NCBI GenBank assembly: GCA_010094045.1
Contig: ML986633.1
Coordinates: 1 to 64,000, forward strand
DNA from: Lojkania enalia
Taxonomy: Eukaryota > Ascomycota > Dothideomycetes > Pleosporales
Direction of reading: 5' to 3'
Length of the DNA stretch: 64,000 nucleotides
This document shows, in pieces, positions 10,322 to 21,640 of the stretch. The notes under the pieces were generated by a model. It did no database searches. It was not told the origin of the DNA and worked only from the letters and a program-made list of their open reading frames with translations. The translations under genes were made by a program, and so were the position numbers. Each line of letters starts with the position of its first letter. Within the stretch, counting starts at the first letter, position 1.

Positions 10322-12427
10322 ATGAGCTCCGCAACCAGCGCCCGCGGCACCCAGTTGCCGCAGAGCACCGGCGACACCCAGTACAATGTCCCTAATGCAG
10401 CCCTCCGCGGCGCATCCTCTGCCTTTTCCAAGCCTCCCATAAAGCCAAAACCTCAAGTAAACACGTATACTGGCGGCAGTAATGGAGCTCTACTAGCTGC
10501 AACAAAAGTAGGGGCCAGCACACCGCGAACCTCCACTCCCCAGGGCAACACGTCGCCCCTGCGAAGAGATTGGACTGGGGGAAGCACCGCAAGCAGACCG
10601 GCGACCTCGTCGATAAACGTCTTGAGTCCTACAATCAGTTCGAGTACGCTGGACGTGCCTACAGATTTCCTGACCGACCGAAACACATCCCCATCGAATA
10701 TCGCCGCGAAACTAGCGGCTGCGAGATATAGCCCTTTAAAACTGACCCCCCAGGGTATGGTCACGCCTATAATGAGCGAGAGGTCGGTAGATGAGCGAGA
10801 CATACTACCTCCCGCGGGAAGCGTGGGCAATGCTCTAGCAAGGCTCGGCTCAAACAACCAGCAACCACCCAAGAGGAGAGGTAGTCTTGACTCGCATTCG
10901 GTTGCAAGCACAATCAGAGCTCCTGTAGAAGATGCAAAAGGTGTTGATGACACTCCAATTCCTCCAACCACCGCCCTTAAAAAAATGTTCGAACAAAATC
11001 AGTCAACCTCTCCCGCCAAGCGTATACCTGAGCCCATAAATGTTTCACAAAAGCCACCGCCTTCAGTCAAATCACCCAAACCGCAACGCAAGATTTTTCT
11101 TCCGCCGGAGCCCAAGGAGGAGGAAACTTCAACTCCGAAGAATCCGCAGACACCTCCGCCCGTGAAGCCCAAGCCAAATCTACAACAGAAGATCTCTTTA
11201 TCTTCCGAGAGCCCAGAAGATATACGTAACCAAAGCACAAGCTTCAGAAATCTCCGAAAGGATTCACTTGGTTCACCCCCTGTCGCACAGAAGCCAGCGC
11301 AGCTCAAAGCCATCAAGTCACCAGTCCTGAAACCTAAGGCCTCACCCCAGCGAGGCTCACGGCCAAAATCACAGGACCTCGCATTATCTACTTCACTTAG
11401 CAGACGCCTTTCAGCATCCTTGGATGATATCGAGAATGCCTCTTCTCCCTCATCGTACGCATCCGCCCCAGAGACCCAGGAAGAAGAGAAATCAAAACCC
11501 AGTGTTCCTCCGCCACGACGCTCTACAACTCGGAAAGCTACAATCCCATCCAAGTCTCCTTCGCAACCGATAAAACCACGGACCCCAACTCAACTAGCAT
11601 CTCCAATCAATCCACCCGAACTATTTCCTCCCCGCCAGCCCGCCTCACAAAGCACATCTCCTCCTGGAAGCTCTTTGTATCACTCGAACTACCAGCGCGA
11701 ATCCGTTAAGGCTATATCTAAACACATGACAGGCGAGTCCCTTTCGAATGCTATTGTAGGCGCTGCTCTGGCATCCTCCCGCACCGCTTCTCCAGCTACG
11801 CTCTCGGAACCTGCCCCTCAGCTACCAGGTCGGAGACACCACCATCACCACCCCCATTTCCATCATGCCCGCTCTCCATCCCCACCTAAGCCCACAAGCA
11901 GATTACGCGCCACATTGCGCAAAGAACCATCCTCATCAGACGACGAACATGAAAGCGACAAGTATAAGCGGAAGGGTTCGAGGATAATGGGAGTTCGGCA
12001 ACGGAAACATCCAAATAAACATCATGAAGGTGACCGCAAGCGTTGGCGCGATACTATAACCGAGCGCGAACGAAAGCGGTATGAAGGCGTGTGGGCGGCG
12101 AATAGGGGACTTCATATCACTCCAGCTTCTCAATCACCATCGCGCAGGCCACTTGATTCGTCGGATGTAGCTCTTGAAGTCCTCAATCTAGTAGCAAAAG
12201 AGATCTGGCTACGGAGCAGGTTGTCGGAGGACGTGCTGGAGGAAGTATGGGCTTTGGTTGATGGGCGGGGCGTAGGAAGGCTCAGGAGAGAAGAGTTCGT
12301 GGTGGGTCTGTGGCTCATAGATCAACGGCTTAAGGGACGCAAGCTCCCCGTAAAAGTCACCGACAGTGTATGGGGGAGCGTGAGAGGGGCGGGGGTGAAG
12401 GTCAAGGTGCATGCGCTTCATAAATAG
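10322..12427 (+). CDS. irs4: EH-domain protein, Irs4/Tax4-like
   Basis: Fungal homologue of yeast Irs4/Tax4, cytoplasmic EH-domain proteins that activate the inositol-polyphosphate 5-phosphatase Inp51 and so affect PI(4,5)P2 levels, cell-wall integrity and autophagy. Single exon of 701 residues. The first 500 residues are low-complexity, rich in Ser, Pro, Thr and Lys with many PxxP runs. A His-rich stretch (HHHHHPHFHH) lies near residue 510 and a basic stretch near 540-590. The C-terminal 105 residues begin with KRYEGVWAANRG and hold the EH domain, with paired EF-hand-like helices and a DGRGVGRLRREEF loop; this is the arrangement of fungal Irs4. The ATG at 10322 is the first in frame. The name rests on domain order and the conserved YEGVWAANRG block. 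Confidence 0.85.
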   Translation: MSSATSARGTQLPQSTGDTQYNVPNAALRGASSAFSKPPIKPKPQVNTYTGGSNGALLAATKVGASTPRTSTPQGNTSPLRRDWTGGSTASRPATSSINVLSPTISSSTLDVPTDFLTDRNTSPSNIAAKLAAARYSPLKLTPQGMVTPIMSERSVDERDILPPAGSVGNALARLGSNNQQPPKRRGSLDSHSVASTIRAPVEDAKGVDDTPIPPTTALKKMFEQNQSTSPAKRIPEPINVSQKPPPSVKSPKPQRKIFLPPEPKEEETSTPKNPQTPPPVKPKPNLQQKISLSSESPEDIRNQSTSFRNLRKDSLGSPPVAQKPAQLKAIKSPVLKPKASPQRGSRPKSQDLALSTSLSRRLSASLDDIENASSPSSYASAPETQEEEKSKPSVPPPRRSTTRKATIPSKSPSQPIKPRTPTQLASPINPPELFPPRQPASQSTSPPGSSLYHSNYQRESVKAISKHMTGESLSNAIVGAALASSRTASPATLSEPAPQLPGRRHHHHHPHFHHARSPSPPKPTSRLRATLRKEPSSSDDEHESDKYKRKGSRIMGVRQRKHPNKHHEGDRKRWRDTITERERKRYEGVWAANRGLHITPASQSPSRRPLDSSDVALEVLNLVAKEIWLRSRLSEDVLEEVWALVDGRGVGRLRREEFVVGLWLIDQRLKGRKLPVKVTDSVWGSVRGAGVKVKVHALHK

Positions 12428-12504
12428 TACAAAAGTAATAGGGGGTTGGTTAATTGCATAGAACTAGCTAGAGATACCCAGTCATTTTAATTTGTTCTTT
12501 GGTT

Positions 12505-13824
12505 CTATATTTGGGATAACTTGTTGCAATTATCGTCTTGGAGACTCAGGAGCCCGATGCCCCGGGCGAATGATGCCATGCTCCATAGGTTGCCGCTGAA
12601 ATCGAGATCGTACCAGTAATTTACGGCGCAGCAAAGGCCTTCGTCGTTACACGATTGTGACACTTTGTGATACCTATTTCCTCTTGTTAGACGAGAAGGG
12701 TTTATGAAGTTATGTTAATGGAATACCATAGTGCAGGGAGATATAACATATCGCCCTCTTCCAGCGTAACCCTCAACGGTTGCGAGAGCGAGGAGTATGG
12801 TGGAGTGTTCGTAGGCGCGTCTGGATCCCATGTCGCAAATGGCACGTACTCCTCCGGCTCATCTACAACTATGACTAAATCATCCAATCCCTCATCCCAT
12901 TTTCCTTCCTCGCGCGGACGATACGTCCCTGCAAGCACGCTCCTTTCGTTCACACACGCAGCTTCCACAGGCGGGAGTAGAACGAAATGCTTGCGTCCGA
13001 GTATCTGCACGTATATGTTTTCGTAGTTGTCTTTGTGTAATGCGGTCACGCTTTTCTGGCTCCCTAGCCAGAAATTTATCGCGTCGGGGTCCTGTTCCAA
13101 AGCGATTCGGGCGAAGGGGATGGATCGGGGGACGTCGGAGAAAAGCGATATGTACTCGTTTCGTAGATTGTCGTTTTGGGTCTGCGAGTAGAATACTGCT
13201 TGACGAGATGATGATGTGGAGTGTGATTGGATGCGTGATAGAACTTTTGCAAAGGGTAAGGTTGTTTCGTAGGGTTTGACGAAGAGTTTGCATCCGTCGC
13301 CTATGTTGACTACGGAGTCAGCGTTCCCATGGGGTGTGATGGCAACATTCACGTGCTGGTCTTCCATGAGGCGGGTAAAGTAGGTGGCGTTCCATTTTTG
13401 GCAGGCTTTCCAGGATGATGCACCCTTCCTAATGACGAAGGGCCGGTTTCGAGAGACGTAACGCATAAATTCTAGGGGAGAGGGTTCTTCGTCGAGTTCG
13501 TCGATGGTAGTGGGGTTTAGGTCATGGTAAGTTGTTATAAGATCTTGGATAGTGTTAGGAAATGAATATACGAATGATTGATGGAGGAAGGAGAAGTTAA
13601 TTAAACAATAGTTCCTGTCAAGTGAAGAGAGGAAAATGAAGTCAAGAAAATGTTAACACCTCTTACAGCACTTTTCAGATCAATTCCTTCGAAGCCTGTC
13701 GGTGCTGGCCTATGATTGATCGAGCATGCTCAGCAATCAGGTCTATATTTGAATACAAGTATTGGACTTACCTTGGCCTAGCAGCCTCTGGCGTTCTGAG
13801 CCCTACTACAGTATCCTTGACCAT
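12505..13824 (-). CDS. JmjC-domain hydroxylase (JMJD7-like, cupin_8)
   Basis: Fe(II)/2-oxoglutarate-dependent oxygenase of the cupin_8/JmjC type, closest in layout to JMJD7, a lysyl hydroxylase acting on TRAF-family/DRG GTPases in animals; the fungal substrate is unknown. Exons 13824-13772, 13614-12727 and 12673-12505 join in frame into 369 residues. The iron motif HxD is seen in TALHKDNYENIY. The second His comes from the last exon junction (LWYHKVSQS), which only forms after removing the 53-base intron. The tail has the NYWYDLDF motif and ends in a conserved-looking amphipathic segment. The first exon (starting MVKDTVVGLRTPE) is less sure: it was chosen because its donor phase fits the acceptor at 13615, and the frame upstream of Met at 13466 stays open with JMJD7-like sequence (DLNPTTIDEL). 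Confidence 0.78.
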
Positions 13825-14030
13825 ACTTACATTTCTTGCCGGGTAAGTGTCCGTGCGATGAGTGATAAATGCGGGTCGGAGATAAAACGCTTGGCGCTCC
13901 GAATCTTGGTTGATCGGAAAGCTTCAACTCAACGTTCTCCCTAACGTCGCGGAATTCGCCTACGAATATCGCGTCAGCATCAGTCCATAAGCTACAATGT
14001 CTATCCGGTAGTAAATAAGCATAGTACACA

Positions 14031-14768
14031 ATGCCACCACCCCGAATATCGCTCCTCTCGCACCTTCGCACCCTCAACTTCACCCCACTGCGCTCTCTCC
14101 GCTCCGGCATCCCACCCACCCCTCTCTTAAAATCCGCACTCCCAGGTCAATACCAAAACAATGCTTTCAGTATGCCGCTCATAAGTACCTCCACACACCG
14201 ACCCTAATAATATGCTACAGAATTTATGCTCACAATCGCCAAAATCTGGCTCACCTTTCACCTAACCTTCAAATATCTCCTCCAACTCTGTCCCACCACA
14301 GGCGTATCCATGATGCCCACAATCCCGCACTCATTCAACCGCTACCCATCCTTCATCCTCGTCACCCCCTGGCATCGCCGTGGCCGCAATATAAAAGTCG
14401 GAGACGTCGTGACCTACGAGTCACCAGCGGTCCCAGGAACCTTTGGCTGTAAGCGCGTGGTAGGGATGCCGGGGGATTATATCTGCATATTGACGCAGGG
14501 TAAGAGGGAAAGGGACCTGGAGAACAGGGATGTGAGAGGCGGGGAGGTGGGCGAGGAAATGATGAGGGTACCTGAGGGGCATTGTTGGTTGGCGGGCGAC
14601 AATTTGGAGTGGAGTAGGGATAGTAGGATCTATGGGCCGGTACCCTTGGCGCTGATCAAGGGCAAGGTGCTCTGTGTTGTTACTCCGTGGCGCGAGAGGA
14701 AGTGGCTTGCGGGCGGAGGGCTTGTGGATGCTAAGGAAGGGGAGAAGGTGAATATTATTTCGAGGTAA
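14031..14768 (+). CDS. imp1: mitochondrial inner membrane protease subunit 1
   Basis: Signal-peptidase-like serine protease (family S26) that cleaves sorting signals in the mitochondrial intermembrane space, in complex with Imp2. The catalytic Ser lies in GVSMMPT and the Lys in the GCKRVVGMPGD box; the C-terminal signature GDNLEWSRDSRIYGPVP is characteristic of Imp1. A hydrophobic segment (MLTIAKIWLTFHLTF) precedes the catalytic Ser, and the N-terminal exon is basic and Ser/Arg rich, as expected for a mitochondrial presequence. The second exon is 14221-14768. The first exon starts at 14031 and ends either at 14145 (75-base intron, 220 residues) or at 14184 (36-base intron, 233 residues); both keep frame, and I prefer the first on intron length. 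A charged insert of about 20 residues (near KRERDLENRD) interrupts the domain. Confidence 0.87.
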
Positions 14769-15968
14769 GGTGTTTGTGGGAGGCAAGGGTCTTGTATGAT
14801 TGCGATGTAAGATATTTGATACTATATTCTGGGGTTTGGTGCCGCGTATACTGTATAGATATGAATGGCATCGAGAAGTAGCTGGCTCTTTCAAGATAAG
14901 ACATATGGTTCTATGATTTGGCGGGTGTATTTACCGCCTAGGTCAATGCGAGGAAGCGGCAACCTGTATTATATATGCTGTTCGTGTAGTAGATGCTGAT
15001 AATTAACCGCTGAATATAACTTTGGAGATCTCCACTACGTTCATCCATTCTCAAGCCATTTCGGCACTCATGCGAGGCCTCTAAATACTTCTAGTATTGT
15101 AGGAAGTGTTATTTGACGAATGGTTGGGGAAAGCAATATTAGGCTAAGGCGAGATGCGTTGCACTTCGCCAACATTGCAAAAACGAATCTCGAAGAGAAG
15201 GGTTAGATAAGTTGTGTGGCAGGACAGCAGCTTGGTGAAGGCAGTTAGGGTGCTTCGGTGGATGAAAGGAGTTGAAGAATAGTCCGTGAAAGAAGAAGTA
15301 ATTTTGTAGCAATGGAATTCTTCGAGTAGGTAAGAACGGACTGCTTGCCTGAAGATCTACTGTCTACTGAAGTAAGGCTGACTCGAACCCATGAATTAGA
15401 TATGAAAGCAAACTGTTAAACAAGTAAATGACTAGTGAATGGTCATTCAAGGACATTGCTTTCAAACCGCTAGTGAGGGATGGGAAAATTGGATGTGATC
15501 TTCTTTAGTGATGGCGGTATTTGTAATGATTTTCGGAGAAGAGTATATTGCGGAGGCACGTGAGCGTGAGTGATAGGATATGAACTGGGAGTCGGGAGAA
15601 TAAGTGGATATCTGGTCTGATGTGTTGCAAACGGAGATAACGACATTCTTCGAGCGTATTAACATGGTGAAGCGAGAATAGTTACAAAACAAAATATTTG
15701 TGCAGTGTCGAAGTAACGCTGGCAGTGGAGAGTGAGGGGAAGATGCTAGCCAAGCCTGAAGCGGAAGGTGTGGTTGCTCATATATCAACCGCATATGCGA
15801 AACATATTCTTCAGGTACGCGAATTAAATCAATGCCTGCTCATGCAAATCCAATCGCTCGATACTGGATTTAGAACCCGACCTTTGCGAAAAGCGATGTT
15901 GTGTTAAAAAGGAAGGTTGTACACTGGCAACTCATATCGTAATATCATGAACTGCAGTTCCCCACGCC
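14769..15968. other. intergenic, no gene seen
   Basis: About 1.2 kb of A/T-leaning sequence between convergent genes. Short open frames on both strands show no family features. A T-loop-like string near 15380 did not extend to a tRNA. Confidence 0.5.
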
Positions 15969-16550
15969 CTATTCCACAACAAGCATTGTTTCCTCGCTCG
16001 CGAATGCACGGTTGGCGAAAGAGCTGTCGGAATAAGCTTTGAGATCTTTTGCTTTCACCTCGCTGACCGGGCTTTCCCACCCCCCCTTGAACTCTCCCTC
16101 GACTTTGACCTTGTATTTCGCCGGGTTGGTATCAGGCATCCATGGCTTGTCGAAAACAATCTCGGTTGCTTGTTCGGTTCCAGGCTCGACTTCCTGAAGA
16201 TCATCCCGGGATGGCGGCATCTTGCGATTTATCATCAGATGATCTATCTTAACTTCCTTTCCCGTGCTTGCATCCACCATCTTGAAAACGCCCAAGTTCA
16301 ATGCCTGGGGATCAAGTGGTGTGCCCCATTTGAGAAATGTAAATGTCGATGATGGGCTGTTGTTCTTGACTGTTACCAGGAGGGATGGAGGGTCCTTCGA
16401 AATCTGCGACAGTTTGAATTCGAGTCCTGGAAAGCTTTTTGTGTTTGACGTGGTCATTTTAAAATTATATGGGGATGGTGCATAGAGTAGGTACAGCGAT
16501 CCAAAGAGTGTAATCGAGATTGCAGTGATAACTGCAGTCCGCCCATTCAT
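15969..16550 (-). CDS. membrane-anchored deuterolysin-propeptide-like protein
   Basis: Single-exon protein of 193 residues. Residues 6-27 form a hydrophobic signal anchor or signal peptide. The rest is predicted beta-rich and resembles, in my reading, the propeptide of M35 deuterolysins: a LEFKL...LLVTVKNNS start, then a FLKWGTPLDP turn, then VFKMVDASTGKEV. It is matched in pattern by the propeptide of the deuterolysin encoded 1.7 kb away (LTVELT, IAVTNNG, LLSTGTFLD). There is no HExxH motif and no room for a catalytic domain. It could fold as a chaperone or inhibitor of the protease, but that is inference. It may equally be an unrelated beta-sandwich secreted protein. Transcribed divergently from the deuterolysin. 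Confidence 0.65.
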   Translation of the reverse strand: MNGRTAVITAISITLFGSLYLLYAPSPYNFKMTTSNTKSFPGLEFKLSQISKDPPSLLVTVKNNSPSSTFTFLKWGTPLDPQALNLGVFKMVDASTGKEVKIDHLMINRKMPPSRDDLQEVEPGTEQATEIVFDKPWMPDTNPAKYKVKVEGEFKGGWESPVSEVKAKDLKAYSDSSFANRAFASEETMLVVE

Positions 16551-18253
16551 CTGGTTCGTAGTGAGGGCAATGCCTGGTTGAGTGTGATCTTGCTGTTAAA
16601 CGGCGAGCTATTCGGGATTCCCGGATATCTATGGGGCGTGGAGTATAGATCAAAGGCTTCAATGATCGGCGGTCAACCCCCGCTTTAGAAGCTGCGGATT
16701 GATTTTGAGGAGCCCAAAGCAAGTCTAGAGTAGGATCTAGACAATGATAGATCTCATATTTATGACCGGCGAATCATCGCGTAACAGATTGCGATAAGTT
16801 AAGGCTGGGATTTCCTATAGGATTCGGCGTGATGTGTGCTTTTGGCGGGGGTTGACCTTGGATAAGTGAAACAGTCTCAAACGTGATCTGATGGTGGCGC
16901 CAATATTGATTAACCGTCGGGTGTAAAGTAGCCATATTCTGTCAGTTATGTGCCGAAAAGGAAGGTGAAGCAAACAGCCCCAGGCACAAATAGCATTAAT
17001 TGGAGAGCGGGCTACCGAGGGTGATGATAACAGCCCGGTGTTTCTGAGCTTTCTCCACATCTGTCACTGCCACATCAGCTTCTGCGCTTTTCCTGTTTTG
17101 GCTGGAGCTGTCGCTAATTCTCAAGCCTCGCACGCTCGTCCGTCTTCCCCGACAAACCTTCTTCTAACACCCTCACTTAACTCCGTCCCACTTCAACGCC
17201 ATCATAGCAATTCCTCGCAGACATCCCGTGGGAGTGTTGAGGCAATGTTACGCTACATGCGTAGCTGCCTCGGACCCGACCGACAGCGTGCACCCACTCT
17301 GGATGATCTCCACACCAGCAGATCGGACCCTGTTCACTTCAATCTAGAAGATAAAGCCTGACCGGCAAGCATTGAAGAGGATCACATAAACCCGAGGGCG
17401 ATGTCACGGGAGTAGTTCCTATAGATCCCAATTCGGTCATGGCAAAGACGTGATTTGAGCCACACCGTGCCGTTGGCGGGCTCTAGATAGTATTGTTGGT
17501 TGCTCAATGGCTATCTCACGAGTATATTTGTCGCATACCTAAGGTTGCGACAGCTAGGACAAGAAGATGGTGAAGCTTGATCCTTGTAAGATACCCTTTG
17601 CAATTCGTCTAACTGCCGAACATTTGCACCTATCATACCGCCGGCTCTATAACCACCTCAGAATGCCAAGGCCTTATTAGGTGTTCTTAATCTATATAAG
17701 AACGGGATCGACGGGCCCTGATGCACCACACAGATTGTTGATAGCCATCCATCCTGTGCGCCTGCCTTGTGCTCTATGCCCCTTATCGTCTGGCATCCAT
17801 TAGCTGAATGTATCAAGGCATGCTATTTCCTGTTTCTATCATGTCCCCGATCATGTCGAAGATCCGGGACGGCCCAGTTTCGGAGGAAGCCACCAATCAA
17901 TCCTATGTTTCACACTCCTTCTCCACTGCGTTGGAATCTTGCTGCCGCGGAAGCCCCACACTTTTGTAGAGGTGATCATTTACAAACTCCCTGGTTTATG
18001 CCACCAGATGTTTCCAACTGCCCAAACTGGGTGTGCTCCATAGCTCGGTTTATGCAGCACACAACAGACACCGATATGCAGTGACAGCGTATATCACTCA
18101 AATTTCTTGGAAACTTTGCCCCCGCCAGTATAAAGCTGTCGACTTAGTCCCTCAGGTGCAGGCCATCATCTACTGAGTGAAGACTCGTTTGCTGCTTCAG
18201 ATTCTTTAGCAAATATTAGTCCTTGTATTTGCTTTGTTAACTCGATTGTCATC
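16551..18253. other. long divergent intergenic region upstream of deuterolysin
   Basis: About 1.7 kb between two divergent genes. No open frame here is credible. A TATAAAG box stands 120 bases before the deuterolysin ATG (separate entry). Confidence 0.5.
18129..18135 (+). promoter_or_regulatory. TATA-like box of the deuterolysin gene
   Basis: TATAAAG about 119 bases before the ATG at 18254, at a spacing usual for fungal genes with a short leader. Seen in sequence; function is inferred. Confidence 0.4.
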
Positions 18254-19607
18254 ATGAAAGGCTTCGCTAGTCTCTCTCTCGCTGCTTTGGTTGCTAGCGC
18301 CAGTGCCGCAGTCGTCAATGTCAATAAGCGCGAAACTCCATTGACTGTCGAGCTCACTCCTTCGGGTAACTCTGAAGTTCAGATTGCTGTCACAAACAAT
18401 GGAGCAAAGCCAGTCAATCTGTTGAGCACAGGCACCTTCTTAGATGAGGCCAGCCCCGTAGAGAAGGTTACTATGTACTCGGCGGGTGGCAGTAAGTTCA
18501 TGCCTTCCGTTAAACTCCCCCCCTTTTTTTTTTTTCTTTTTTGAGGACGATACTGTTGAGCGACGACTGTGGCGGTGCAGCTGCTTATTCCTACCTTTGC
18601 CGTTAAGCGACTATTGTGCAGCATGCACGATATATTGTAGACTAATCTCTAGGCTTGTGTTATTTTGAGTTGTCCGCCAATAGCGCTTCATTGAAATTGC
18701 CTGAATTTTCGAAGCTAACAGCTCTGCTAGGTACAAAGGTTCCTTTTGAAGGCATCAAGATTCGGCTTTTGACTAGCGGTCTTAGCACGGATGATTTCCT
18801 CCATTTGGATGCTGGAGAGTCCAAGACTGTCACCGTCGAGACAGCTGCGCTTCATCCACTTACCGATGGTGGCGAATTTGAGATCCTCGCCCAGGGCCAG
18901 ATCCCGTATGCTGAGGAGGGCTCTACCGAGCTTGCTGGTAACTTGCCGTACGAGTCCAACAAGCTAACAATGTCGATCGACGGAGCCATTGCTGCTACCG
19001 TTGCCAAGGCCATTGATCTCACTAAGCGTACTGTTTTGGGATCTAGCTGCACGGGATCTAAACTCTCATCGGTCCGCACTGCACTCTCCAACTGCCAAAG
19101 GCTTGCGTCCTCCGCTGCATCGGCCGCCTCCTCTGGAACCAAATTGGACACTTACTTCAAGTCCACATCGAGTAGCACCCGGTCAGCTGTTTCTGGTCGG
19201 CTCAGAGCTGTTGCAAGCGACTGCGGTGGTAGCGGCTCTGCAACTTCAACCAACTGCAATGACCCCTACGGCGGCTGCTCTTCTAACGTCCTGGCTTACA
19301 CGGTTCCGTCCCTAAACTTCATCACCTATTGCAACCTATTCTTCAGTGCGCTTCCGGATCTTACGACTTCATGCCATGCACAGGACAAGGCTACGACGGT
19401 GCTTCATGAGGAGACGCATGCTCCTGCTGTGTATAGCCCTGGAACGGATGACTTGGCCTACGGATATTCCGCCTCTATTAGGTTGAGCACAAGCCAGGCT
19501 CTCAACAATGCTGATTCTTTTGCTCTTTACGCTAATGGTGAGTCAAATGCCTTTATTTCGAGACATTTTATCTGACGAGCTTTACAGCTATCTATGCCAA
19601 TTGCTAG
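18254..19607 (+). CDS. deuterolysin, M35 neutral zinc metalloprotease
   Basis: Secreted neutral protease 2-type enzyme. Exons 18254-18491, 18731-19537 and 19588-19607 join in frame into 354 residues. A signal peptide (residues 1-19, ending ASASA) and a long propeptide up to about residue 180 (ending near DLTKR, a dibasic processing site) precede the catalytic domain. That domain has many Cys residues, the zinc motif HEETH and the aspzincin partner segment GTDDLAYGY. The 20-base last exon supplies AIYANC, so the usual C-terminal Cys is kept. Intron 1 is unusually long (239 bases) and holds a C7-T12 tract. The divergent neighbour encodes a protein resembling only the propeptide. Extracellular nutrient protein digestion is the likely role. 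Confidence 0.92.
18517..18542 (+). repeat. polypyrimidine tract C7-T12-C-T6
   Basis: Homopolymer run inside intron 1 of the deuterolysin gene, followed by 188 more bases of intron. Likely slippage-prone and a place where assembly length could be wrong; it does not affect the coding frame. Confidence 0.85.
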
Positions 19608-20497
19608 ATCAGTTCATATGCTTTGAATCGGAGGCAACAGCATTATATCTCATGCAGCGACATTTCTAGGAGTCACTACGGGACTTAATAACATAGTCAA
19701 TGACATATACCACCTTTTGTCCATATGTTGGCGATCTAGTCAAATATATTGCTGTGAAATGCCTTCCATTGCCACCGAGGAGGAACTCGCCATTGTTTAA
19801 TGAAGACAGAGTCAACTGCAGTGCCAATTTCCTTAGTAAAAATGATTACTAAAACACAATGCACTCTTACACATGCTCGTGCCTCCTGATAGAACAGGTA
19901 GAGTATAGTACGACTCTCCGCCGCTTATAGTTAAATTTCCGACAATATTGTTTTTCGCATTATGTACCTGGAGATCTGCATTCACATAGATTTGTCGTGT
20001 ATACTTGAAACGGTGCTATCAGGCCAGCCACTCTAGGCCAGCAACTTTGAGACTGTGTCGCCGAATCCTACAGATATTCTTTTAGATGATGCCTCAACAT
20101 AACGACAATAATTCAACGACTCGTACTGAGGTTTAAATTGTCCGCGTGATATTACAGAAAAGCCATCAAATTTTGTCACGCCTCTCATTCTATTTGAATA
20201 ATTTATATGTTTCCACAGCCATATGCTTGACGGTATGAGCTTGGAGAAATGCTTGATGTAGCGCGAGACCGGGGGCGGTTCCTTATACGTAGGATCTCGA
20301 AGGATTCCGCTTGTAGGCTATGTATATTCAACATCTGCACATGTCAATGACCATCTTCCTCGTACTCGGCGACCTTTTTTTCCTATTATTCCTCTCAAAT
20401 TACTTACTACTCCTATTTCCGCTCCGCACATCCAACAAAACCCCCTAAGATTCTTTAAAGCCAGATTATCTACTATTCGCGATCGACAAACAGCACA
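19608..20497. other. intergenic, no gene seen
   Basis: About 890 A/T-rich bases between two plus-strand genes. A pyrimidine-rich stretch (around 20370-20460) precedes the next start codon. Nothing else recognised. Confidence 0.5.
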
Positions 20498-21246
20498 ATG
20501 CTCTCATTCGCAACGCTCCTCATCCTCATACAAACAGTCCATGCGCAATCTCCAACCCAAACATTAACCCCGACAAGAACATCAATCATAACCACTCTTC
20601 TCATGCCCTATGGTCCTAGCGCCGCGGCATACGAAGCTTCCATCGCAGCTGTCTCCCCCTTCGGCACCGTCTACGCCTTGACCTGCTCATCACCCCCAAC
20701 AGCCACTTTGAATATCGCATCCAGTTCCCCACTAGATCCCTGCCAAACAAACCGATTCGGCCCGGATCTCCTCATTATCACGCAGGGCCGTTCAACGTGG
20801 CAGTTCAGTCACGCGTATCAGGGGACGACGTTTTTCACGCAATGCGGGGTGACGGCTGGATGGAAGTGTTATGGGTGGGAAGGAGATAGTAGGGCTCTGT
20901 ATGTCACAACAGCGGGGGAGGCAGCAGCGTTGGGATTGGGTGAGGGGAAAGTGACTGTTACTGGTGGTTGGGAGATGTTCGATTTTCCGGATGGGAAGGG
21001 ACCGAGTAGTACATCAAGCGAAGTCCTCGGTAAGTTGAGTTTTGGTGTCAAAGTTGTGTTTGGGCTAAGCAATGCTGATTTTTAGCGTCGTTCACGGATA
21101 TTGGGGCGGAGCCGACGGACGGGCCAGTTGTGACGGTTACGCTGCGCAAGATTCATGATGGGGCGGGGTTGAGGGGTGTTTCGATTGGGAAGGATGCAGC
21201 GGCGGTGGTGGCGGTTGGGTTATTTGTTGGGATATTGGCGACTTGA
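20498..21246 (+). CDS. secreted, probably GPI-anchored surface protein of unknown function
   Basis: Exons 20498-21029 and 21086-21246 join in frame into 230 residues. Residues 1-16 form a signal peptide (ending VHAQ). A Thr/Ser-rich stretch follows, then a globular part with four Cys (ALTCSS, DPCQT, TQCGV, WKCYGW) likely in two disulphides. The C-terminus has a hydrophobic tail (AAAVVAVGLFVGILAT) after a small-residue region, as in GPI-anchored fungal cell-wall proteins. I do not recognise the globular domain. The gene is flanked by other secreted or membrane proteins. Confidence 0.75.
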
Positions 21247-21640
21247 AAGCTGCCTAGGGTCTGAAGCATAATATGTTGCTTAGCATTTTTAAAACTACCA
21301 ATAGTGGGGAAGAGGGTGCGCGATCTAGGGAAAAGGGTAGGCATGGGAAGCCCAATGGGATCTTTGACCTTGTGAGGTCAATACAAATTCAAGCCCGAGA
21401 TCTAGGCTGCTAGGTGGATCAAATCGCTTCGGGAGAACAGATGGCGATGAGGAGAAAAGATTTGAGACAGGGATATGGATTGATTGGATTTTGGTCAAAA
21501 AGGTCCATCGACCTTTTGGCCGCGGTGACGAAAGACGAAAGACGATGTGGGGGGAAGAAGCCGCAAATAACGACAGATTTGAACAAGACAAAGCGATCTT
21601 ATTCTACTACAGGCTTATGACCTAAACACATTATCCCATG
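21247..21640. other. intergenic between convergent genes
   Basis: About 390 bases, 3' regions of both neighbours. Nothing coding recognised. Confidence 0.45.

Noticed and set aside
15370..15450. Possible tRNA on the minus strand (T-loop-like string)
   Set aside because: The flanking bases do not form a T stem and no acceptor or anticodon arm could be drawn.
16551..18253. Short plus-strand frames at 17038 and 17767
   Set aside because: Compositions are not protein-like, no introns or partners could be joined, and they lie in a promoter region.
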